Assembly: GCA_017469685.1 (NCBI GenBank) | Contig: JAFUFW010000074.1 | Location: forward strand, 1-64,000 | Direction of reading: 5' to 3' | Origin: Bacteroidaceae bacterium | Lineage (GTDB): Bacteria > Bacteroidota > Bacteroidia > Bacteroidales > Bacteroidaceae | DNA length: 64,000 nucleotides | Part shown: piece by piece, positions 21,113-26,788 of the stretch | How positions within the stretch are numbered: position 1 is the first letter of the stretch | Layout: each line of letters opens with the position of its first letter | Made by a program: the position numbers and the translations under genes | The notes under the pieces: model-generated | Database searches by the model: none | Seen by the model: the letters and a program-made list of their open reading frames with translations, nothing else | What the model was told of the DNA's origin: nothing

Positions 21113-21120
21113 CAAAGATA
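21113..21120 (-). promoter_or_regulatory. -7 box for the lon operon; decides the lon start
   Basis: TATCTTTG on the minus strand lies 29-36 bases before the ATG at 21084. No CIRCE-like heat-shock repeat was noticed nearby. The -33 element is weak. Confidence 0.65.
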
Positions 21121-21203
21121 GCTATTTTTTTTCATTCGCCCCCTAACTCTACACGTTATTTAACGTTATGGCCGCATTTTAGAGCAGAATTATGCCTCTT
21201 CGC

Positions 21204-21235
21204 TTGCTTGTTTGACCCTTCTCGTGTTACCTTTG
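21204..21235 (+). promoter_or_regulatory. Promoter for the cytidylyltransferase/kinase fusion gene
   Basis: TTG (21204-21206) and TACCTTTG (21228-21235) are 21 bases apart. The start codon at 21269 follows 34 bases later, so an in-frame upstream start at 21212 is excluded. Confidence 0.75.
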
Positions 21236-21268
21236 CGGTCAGCTTACCATACACTATTACAGCAACAA

Positions 21269-22504
21269 ATGGAAAAACCTGCAACGCCGTCGGACACCCC
21301 AAAGCGTGTCTTCGTCTCTGGGTGCTACGACCTGCTCCACTCCGGCCACGTCGAATTCTTCCGCCAAGCCGCCGCCTACGGCGACCTCTACGTGGGCATA
21401 GGATCCGACGAGACCTACCTCGGCTACAAACATCGCCCCACCGTCTACCCCGAGCAGGAGCGCCTCTTCATGGTCAAGAGCATACGCTACGTCAAGGAAG
21501 CATACATCAATGCCGGCAGCGGAGTCATGGACTTCGTGCCCACACTCGACATCGTACACCCCGACGTCTTCGTCGTCAACGAGGACGGCGCCTCTGCCGA
21601 GAAAGAGCGCGTCTGCCAAGAGCGCGGCATACGCTACGTAGTCCTCAAGCGGACGCCACAGGAAGGCCTCGCCGCACGCTCCAGCACCTCCCTCAAGGCC
21701 GCCACATGCCAGCTGCCAACGCGCCTCGACATCGCAGGCACATGGATCGACCAGCCCTACGTCTCGTGCCACGGCGCAGGGTGGGCCCTCACCATCTCCG
21801 TAGAGCCCACCTTCGAGATTCGTGAGCGCTGCGGACTCAGCACCTCCACGCGCAACGTCATCAAGAGCATCTGGCCCATGCGCCTGCCCGACATGCAGCC
21901 CGAGACGCTCGCACGGCTCGTCTTCTGCTTCGAGAACAACCCCGAGCGCGAGGACGGCTTCATCAGCGGAGCACAAGACGCCATAGGCATCTGCGTACCC
22001 GGCCTCTGCCGCCACTACTACGACGGCCACTTCTGGCCAGAACGCATCGAGAGATGCTCCGACGAGGCAACACTCGCATGGCTCGAGAGCCACCTCTGCA
22101 TGATACCCCTGCAGCCGCGCCAGAGTGGATGCTCCGTCGTCGAAGGCAAGGACATCACCCCCGCAAAGGTCGCAGCCCTCACCCGTGCCGCCGACCAGTG
22201 CTGGGCAGCCATCCTCAGCCACGACCTCGCTGCCTTTGCCGCCGCCTACCGTGCCTCCTTCGACGCCCAGACAGCCATGTTCCCCGGCATGCTCCGTCCA
22301 CACCTCAAAAGTGCCGCCCCCACTTCCTCACCCGCCGAGGACATCCCCGCAGCCATCACCCGCTGGGCAGCCACGCCTGGCGTACTGGCCTGGAAGATGC
22401 CCGGAGCAGGCGGCGGAGGCTATCTCGCCCTCGTCGTCGACGACGTCCCCCGCTTCGTCAGCGCCCACCCCGAGGCCATTGCCATCAAGATACGACGCCC
22501 ATAG
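21269..22504 (+). CDS. Cytidylyltransferase-family protein fused to an atypical GHMP-kinase-like domain
   Basis: Predicted sugar-phosphate (or polyol-phosphate) activating enzyme; substrate unknown. Residues 1-140 are a nucleotidyltransferase domain with the HxGH signature in LLHSGHVEF (His24, His27) and a partner region VYPEQERLFMVKSIRYV. Residues about 150-411 resemble GHMP kinases: motif 1 LPTRLDIAGTWID, a diverged motif 2 SGAQDAIGI in place of the usual PxxxGLGSSA, and a C-terminal motif 3 PGAGGGGYLALV at about 378. A fusion of kinase and nucleotidyltransferase recalls HldE, but the order and kinase fold differ. The gene is strikingly C-rich at third positions compared with its neighbours. 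It stands alone. Confidence 0.75.
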   Translation: MEKPATPSDTPKRVFVSGCYDLLHSGHVEFFRQAAAYGDLYVGIGSDETYLGYKHRPTVYPEQERLFMVKSIRYVKEAYINAGSGVMDFVPTLDIVHPDVFVVNEDGASAEKERVCQERGIRYVVLKRTPQEGLAARSSTSLKAATCQLPTRLDIAGTWIDQPYVSCHGAGWALTISVEPTFEIRERCGLSTSTRNVIKSIWPMRLPDMQPETLARLVFCFENNPEREDGFISGAQDAIGICVPGLCRHYYDGHFWPERIERCSDEATLAWLESHLCMIPLQPRQSGCSVVEGKDITPAKVAALTRAADQCWAAILSHDLAAFAAAYRASFDAQTAMFPGMLRPHLKSAAPTSSPAEDIPAAITRWAATPGVLAWKMPGAGGGGYLALVVDDVPRFVSAHPEAIAIKIRRP

Positions 22505-22540
22505 CGAAGCAGCACGATAAGTTTTTTATCATATTTTTTC

Positions 22541-22645
22541 CTCAATCCCTCAATCTCCCAGAGCCTCAACTTGTTAAGGCTGAGGGATTGCTGAGGGAAA
22601 GGCTGAATTTATGAGGGAAAAGCAAAAAATATGAGGGAAAAGCTA
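22541..22645. repeat. Cluster of CCCTCA / TGAGGGA repeats after the fusion gene
   Basis: CAATCCCTCA (22543-22552) pairs with TGAGGGATTG (22581-22590), with an inner AGCCT/AGGCT stem. Three more copies of (T)GAGGGAAA follow within 55 bases. There is no T-run in the right place, so it is not a standard terminator. The 22505-22953 gap contains this cluster and the two inverted repeats below; I see no gene in it. Confidence 0.6.
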
Positions 22646-22752
22646 TAATTTTGAGAAAAATCTGAAATTATTTTGGAAATCAGAGATTATTTTGGAAATC
22701 TGAAATTATAATGATAATGTAAATTGTCGCTTTATCTTAAATGCACAGAGGC

Positions 22753-22822
22753 CTATACCTATCGACGAATTCCATCGGTGGAACTCATGAATTCCACCGG
22801 TGGAACTCCCCGATAGGTATAG
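22753..22822. repeat. Nested cruciform: outer 12-bp inverted repeat enclosing two 19-bp palindromic direct repeats
   Basis: Outer arms CTATACCTATCG (22753-22764) and CGATAGGTATAG (22811-22822) are perfect inverted repeats. Inside, two copies of GAATTCCAYCGGTGGAACT begin at 22767 and 22789, 22 bases apart; the second contains the perfect palindrome TTCCACCGGTGGAA. The symmetry suggests a binding site, recombination site or mobile repeat. Confidence 0.8.
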
Positions 22823-22839
22823 ATGTCTATAAAACTCCA

Positions 22840-22934
22840 AATCCCTCATTCCCTCAGCCGTCCCTCAGCTGTTCCTCAGCCATCTCTCAGTCATAAAAGT
22901 CTGAATACTAAAAAGTTTGAGGGAATGAGGGATT
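22840..22934. repeat. 17-bp perfect inverted repeat with 61-base loop
   Basis: AATCCCTCATTCCCTCA (22840-22856) is repeated inverted at 22918-22934, followed by a short T-run. The loop carries further CCTCAG copies. It may be a terminator on the plus strand, or one end of the repeat element that also includes 22541-22645. Confidence 0.7.
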
Positions 22935-22953
22935 TTTTACATAAAAAACAAAT

Positions 22954-23067
22954 TTGATTGCAGACGTAATCAGTTTTGGCTTCTGTTATATATGCTATGA
23001 AGACTTAGAAACAGCTAAAGAAGAAGGACTCAAGCCTTGCGGGTATTGTAAACCACCTACAGAATAA
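22954..23067 (+). pseudogene. Remnant: C-terminal tail of a nuclease-like protein
   Basis: The frame ending at TAA 23065-23067 reads SFGFCYICYEDLETAKEEG followed by LKPCGYCKPPTE. The Cys and the (x)GxxPCxxCKP ending are typical of the small C-terminal module found on staphylococcal-type nucleases and relatives. No body of such a protein lies upstream; the frame is closed by a stop just before 22945. It lies six bases before the next gene, so the nuclease part was probably lost by deletion. A 37-codon peptide starting at TTG 22954 is an alternative. Confidence 0.5.
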
Positions 23068-23073
23068 AGAAGT

Positions 23074-23370
23074 ATGAATCATTTCAAACTCATCCTTGCA
23101 GCATTCCTTCTGCTGCGCCTTGCTCCAATGCCATACGGGTACTACCAGTTCATCCGTCTGGCATCTATGATTGCTTTTGCAGTTATGGCATGCCAATACT
23201 ATGAACAGAAGCGGGAGGTGCTTGTGATAGCTTTTGCAGCCCTTGCCATCCTCTTCCATCCATTCTACAAAATCGCTCTTGGTAGAATGATGTGGAATGT
23301 CGTTGATGTTGTGGTGGCTGTGGGGCTTGTGACATTGTGCTACATTGAATATAGCTCCCCGAGAAAATAG
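23074..23370 (+). CDS. Small membrane protein, DUF6804-like
   Basis: 98 residues with three or four hydrophobic segments (about 4-18, 26-42, 48-62, 72-92). The pattern APMPYGYYQFIRLASM, a central LFHPFYKIALGR and a final WNVVDVVVAVGL matches, from memory, the DUF6804 family of Bacteroidota and Proteobacteria. Function is unknown. In the inner membrane by prediction. It directly follows the nuclease-tail remnant, a neighbour such proteins may have had, and precedes the AlbA_2 gene by 74 bases. Family call is moderate. Confidence 0.7.
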   Translation: MNHFKLILAAFLLLRLAPMPYGYYQFIRLASMIAFAVMACQYYEQKREVLVIAFAALAILFHPFYKIALGRMMWNVVDVVVAVGLVTLCYIEYSSPRK

Positions 23371-23444
23371 GGCTTTTCTTTTGACGTTCGCGCATTTCTG
23401 CTTTGTGCCGTAAATCTAAATAAACGGAAGAAAACAGGTTGTAT

Positions 23445-24371
23445 ATGGCAGAGATGAAACCAAAAGAGAGCCAGAATGTTGAATACAAGAGCAGCTGGCA
23501 TGACGAATATTTGAAGTGGATTTGCGGCTTCGCGAATGCACAGGGGGCCGTGATGTACTTTGGTGTGAACAACGACCATGAGGTAATTGGCCTGGAGAAT
23601 GTGGACCGCAAGATTGGAAGGTTTGGGAAGGACGAAGCCGACTTGATGTTTCAAGATGTGATTGAGGGAAATATCATTCAAATGGCAGACCGCGTAATGG
23701 AGGCGTTACAGTCTAAATATCTTGTTTCGCCAGTACGTTTTGAAGGAATGCAACGTTATGAAACACTGGAAATTCCCAAGGAAGCCATGCGCGAGATACT
23801 ATACAATGCTATCGCGCATAAGGACTATACAGGGCCTGATATTCAGATGCATATCTATGATGACCATATAGAAGTCTGGAACGAGGGTGAACTGCCCAGT
23901 GGATATGATGAGAAGGTGCTATATGGCAAACATTCCTCCAAACCGAGAAACAGAAACATCGCCGGGACTATGTTCAAAGCAGGCTTTATAGACACATGGG
24001 GACGTGGCTTCAAAAAGATTCGTGAAGGATTTGAAAAAGCTGGTTTGCCCATGCCCAAGGTTGAGAATTTCTGTGGAGGTGTACAGGTAACAATTGAGCG
24101 GACAAAGTTTTTGCAGATGGCAAATGTCACAAGTAGGGTCGTAAGTAATGTCGGTTGTTTGTCGGTGTCTCAATTAACTGAAAGACAGAAGATAATAGCA
24201 AACCTCATTAAAGAGAATCCTTTCGTGTCCGCACAAGATATGTCGGTAGTTTTGTCGGTAGCTAAGAGAACTATAGAGCGCGACCTCGCAACCATGCAGA
24301 AGAAGGGCGTGCTGATACGAGAGGGCAATACTAGTGCCAGGCACTGGGTACTGTTAGTAGAGGAAACATAG
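23445..24371 (+). CDS. AlbA_2/Schlafen-type ATP-binding regulator with internal deletion
   Basis: Putative transcriptional regulator. 308 residues: an N-terminal AlbA_2 segment (ESQNVEYKSSWHDEYLKWICGFANA...YFGVNNDHEVIGL, residues 3-50) is followed at once by the segment that usually begins after residue 200 (IGRFGKDEADLMFQDVIEG, matching IGYFR-type motifs), then the HATPase_c_4 domain (REILYNAIAHKDY, HIEVWNEGELP) and a C-terminal helix-turn-helix (AQDMSVVLSVAKRTIERDL). Full-length relatives are about 450-480 residues, so roughly 150 residues in the middle are missing without loss of frame. ATG 23445 is used instead of an upstream TTG. Activity is doubtful. It may be a domesticated or decaying islet gene. 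Confidence 0.8.
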   Translation: MAEMKPKESQNVEYKSSWHDEYLKWICGFANAQGAVMYFGVNNDHEVIGLENVDRKIGRFGKDEADLMFQDVIEGNIIQMADRVMEALQSKYLVSPVRFEGMQRYETLEIPKEAMREILYNAIAHKDYTGPDIQMHIYDDHIEVWNEGELPSGYDEKVLYGKHSSKPRNRNIAGTMFKAGFIDTWGRGFKKIREGFEKAGLPMPKVENFCGGVQVTIERTKFLQMANVTSRVVSNVGCLSVSQLTERQKIIANLIKENPFVSAQDMSVVLSVAKRTIERDLATMQKKGVLIREGNTSARHWVLLVEET

Positions 24372-24542
24372 AGTAGGGCAGTCGCCCATCGCCGTGCGCT
24401 TCCGCCGGTGGGCTACGGAGTGACTTCGACAAGGTTGTCAAGCCGTTGGTAAGTTTACAGAAGAATGGAGGGAGTGAATAATCGTGTGATGGCACCCACA
24501 AGCATGCCTGTAAAAAAGTGAAAGAAAAAAAAGGGGAAACGC

Positions 24543-24573
24543 TTGCGGGGGTTGGGGAAAAGGGTTAACTTTG
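24543..24573 (+). promoter_or_regulatory. Promoter for ftsZ
   Basis: TTG (24543-24545) and TAACTTTG (24566-24573) with a 20-base spacer lie 59 bases before the ATG at 24633. This excludes an in-frame upstream start at 24543. The rest of the 24372-24542 gap shows only a weak hairpin (GCCCA/TGGGC near 24383-24412). Confidence 0.7.
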
Positions 24574-24632
24574 TTGCGCATTCTTTCCCCCGCGTGGGGC
24601 TTTACACATTTTATTTAGGAGTAGAAAAATTC

Positions 24633-25976
24633 ATGGAAAAGTTTAACAAAACGATGGGAGCGCTTGGCTGCGAGGTAGCTATGGGCTCCAGAGAGACTGC
24701 GGCTGCTGGCATTGAGTTCAACCTGCCAGAGGACAAGTCTGTGGGTATCATCAAGGTTGTTGGCGTTGGCGGCGGTGGCTGCAACGCAGTGAGGAACATG
24801 TGGATGGAGGGCATCACTAACGTGACGTTCGCGGTATGCAATACCGACAGTCAGCAGCTGGCGCGATGTCCCGTGCCTGTTAAGTTGCAGCTTGGTGACG
24901 ACGGCCTGGGCGCTGGCGGCAACCCTGAGAAGGGACGCACGGAGGCGGAGAGCACCGTGGAGAGTATTCGTCAGCTGCTGAGCGACGGCACTAAGATGGC
25001 TTTCGTGACGGCCTCTATGGGTGGCGGCACGGGCACGGGCGCGGCACCCATTGTGGCGCGCGTGGCGCACGAGATGGGTATCCTGACGATCGGCATCGTG
25101 ACGATTCCGTTCTCCTTCGAAGGGCAGCAGAAGATCATGCGGGCGCTGAAGGGTATGGAGGAGATGCGGGAGCAGGTGGACGCGCTGCTGGTGGTGCAGA
25201 ACGACAAACTGACGGGCGGCAACACGCGCTTGGTGAACGGCGAGGCGCAGCGCATTGCGATGAAGGATAAATTCAAGGAGGCGGACAATATCCTAAAGGA
25301 TGCCGCGAAGAGCATCTCGGAACTGATTACGCTCCACACCGACGGCGACATCAACCTGGACTTTCGCGACGTGGAGACGACGATGAAGAACGGCGGCGAC
25401 GCCATCATGGCTGCCGGACGTGCCTCTGGCGAACATCGCGTGGAGCGTGCTATTGTGGAAGCCCTGGATTCGCCGCTGCTCTATGGCAACGATATCGGGC
25501 GCGCACGGAGGATTCTGTTTGACATCTACACGAGCGACGAGGAGCCGTTGTACATGGACGAGATGAGGGAGATAGAGGAATTCATGAGTCAGCTCGACCC
25601 TGACATTGACGTCATCTGGGGCACCTCGACGGACAACTCGCTGGGCAAGGACGTGAAGGTGATAATCCTGGCCGCGGGCATGGACAGGCAGATGCAGGGT
25701 AAGGCGGTGGCCGACTCGGTGGTCAAGGACGAGGCTTACTATCGCGCGCTGAAGGAGCAGCTCTACAGGCCCAAGAGCATCCGCGAGACGCTGGAATTTC
25801 AGGAGGAGGCTGCCGTGGAGGGCTCAGAGGAGGTGGCCGTGAAGAGTGGGGATGCTGCTGCGGCTTCTGTGGAGGTTGCGGTTGATACGGAGGTGGCTGA
25901 CGTGAGCTCCAAGCCCGCAAGGACCTTCCTCGAACGTGCTAAGCAATGGCTGATGGAGCTGACGGTGGAAAAGTGA
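24633..25976 (+). CDS. ftsZ: Cell division protein FtsZ (stand-alone locus)
   Basis: Tubulin-like GTPase forming the division ring. 447 residues: short N-terminal tail (1-33), G-box VVGVGGGGCNAV, GTP loop MGGGTGTGAAP (about 127-137), T7 loop NLDFRD (Asn241, Asp243, Asp246) and a C-terminal domain to about 370, then an acidic, Ala/Val/Glu-rich linker and the tail ERAKQWLMELTVEK. All polymerisation-dependent GTPase residues are kept. There are insertions, for example after VVQNDKL. It is not next to ftsQ/ftsA/murC, unlike the usual dcw cluster, and has its own promoter, so it may be a second copy or a relocated gene. Confidence 0.93.
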   Translation: MEKFNKTMGALGCEVAMGSRETAAAGIEFNLPEDKSVGIIKVVGVGGGGCNAVRNMWMEGITNVTFAVCNTDSQQLARCPVPVKLQLGDDGLGAGGNPEKGRTEAESTVESIRQLLSDGTKMAFVTASMGGGTGTGAAPIVARVAHEMGILTIGIVTIPFSFEGQQKIMRALKGMEEMREQVDALLVVQNDKLTGGNTRLVNGEAQRIAMKDKFKEADNILKDAAKSISELITLHTDGDINLDFRDVETTMKNGGDAIMAAGRASGEHRVERAIVEALDSPLLYGNDIGRARRILFDIYTSDEEPLYMDEMREIEEFMSQLDPDIDVIWGTSTDNSLGKDVKVIILAAGMDRQMQGKAVADSVVKDEAYYRALKEQLYRPKSIRETLEFQEEAAVEGSEEVAVKSGDAAAASVEVAVDTEVADVSSKPARTFLERAKQWLMELTVEK

Positions 25977-26008
25977 TATTCACGGCCTGTGGCCGTAGTT
26001 GAAAGTTC

Positions 26009-26761
26009 TTAGAGGTAGAAGTCGGCGGTGAGAGCTGCGTAGGCAGGTGAGCGAAGGCCGTCGACAGTGAGTAGGAGGGTGGCGATGTCGGGGGCTTCTG
26101 AGGCGCCTTTGTGGAAACAGGCGAGGGTGCGCTTGGGAGTCTTGCGGGGCGTCGTCTGGACGTGGCAGGCGGTTTCGAGGCTGAGGCCGGCGACGAAACA
26201 GAGGCGGCGCAGACGCTCGAAGGAGTCGGTGGGAATGACGACGGCGAACTGGCCGTCGGGCTGAAGAAGACGGGCGGCGGAGGCTACGAGCTCGTCGAGG
26301 GTAAGCTCGGTGGCGTGGCGCGCTGTGCAACGTGATGGGTCGGACGCTAACAGGGAGTTCTCAAAGAAGGGTGGATTGCAGGCAATGGCCGAGAAGGGGG
26401 CTGCCTGCTGAGGAGTGAGTGTGCCTGCGGCGGGCTGAGATGCTGCAAGGGAGAGGGAGGCGAGCTGCTGGAGGGAGGTGTGGAGGACGCTGATGCGAGA
26501 CTGGAAGGGAGAGGAGGCGACGTTGGCCGTGGCCTGAGCTATAGCGGAGGCGTCAATGTCTATGGCTGTCAGTGTGGCTTGAGGGTAGCGCTGGGCGAGC
26601 ATAAGGGCTATAAGGCCTGAGCCGGTGCCTATGTCGAGGATTGTGGCTGGCTGGCGGAAGGGTGCCCAGGCACCGAGGAGCACGCCGTCTGTTCCAACCT
26701 TCATGGCGCACTGGTCGTGGCGCACGGTGAACTGCTTGAATTGGAAGTAGGCGTTGCTCAT
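26009..26761 (-). CDS. trmN6: tRNA1(Val) adenine-37 N6-methyltransferase
   Basis: Methylates N6 of A37 in tRNA1(Val) using SAM. 250 residues with the class I motifs: N-terminal FKQFTVRHDQCAMKVGTDGVLLG, SAM loop LDIGTGSGLIAL (about 42-53), acidic motif TAIDIDASAI and the catalytic NPPF (about 130, IACNPPFFENSLLASD), diagnostic of N6-adenine transfer. The Ala/Gln-rich insert before NPPF (ASLSLAASQPAAG) is longer than usual. It is the last gene of a four-gene minus-strand run and converges with ftsZ. Confidence 0.93.
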   Translation of the reverse strand: MSNAYFQFKQFTVRHDQCAMKVGTDGVLLGAWAPFRQPATILDIGTGSGLIALMLAQRYPQATLTAIDIDASAIAQATANVASSPFQSRISVLHTSLQQLASLSLAASQPAAGTLTPQQAAPFSAIACNPPFFENSLLASDPSRCTARHATELTLDELVASAARLLQPDGQFAVVIPTDSFERLRRLCFVAGLSLETACHVQTTPRKTPKRTLACFHKGASEAPDIATLLLTVDGLRSPAYAALTADFYL

Positions 26762-26788
26762 TAATGACGAATGCCGAGTGGTGAATGG

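Noticed and set aside
21257..22303. 348-codon frame antisense to the cytidylyltransferase fusion
   Set aside because: The sense frame has HxGH and a promoter; the antisense frame reflects third-position C richness.
22541..22590. Terminator for the fusion gene
   Set aside because: The stem is there but the base run after it is not T-rich on the plus strand.
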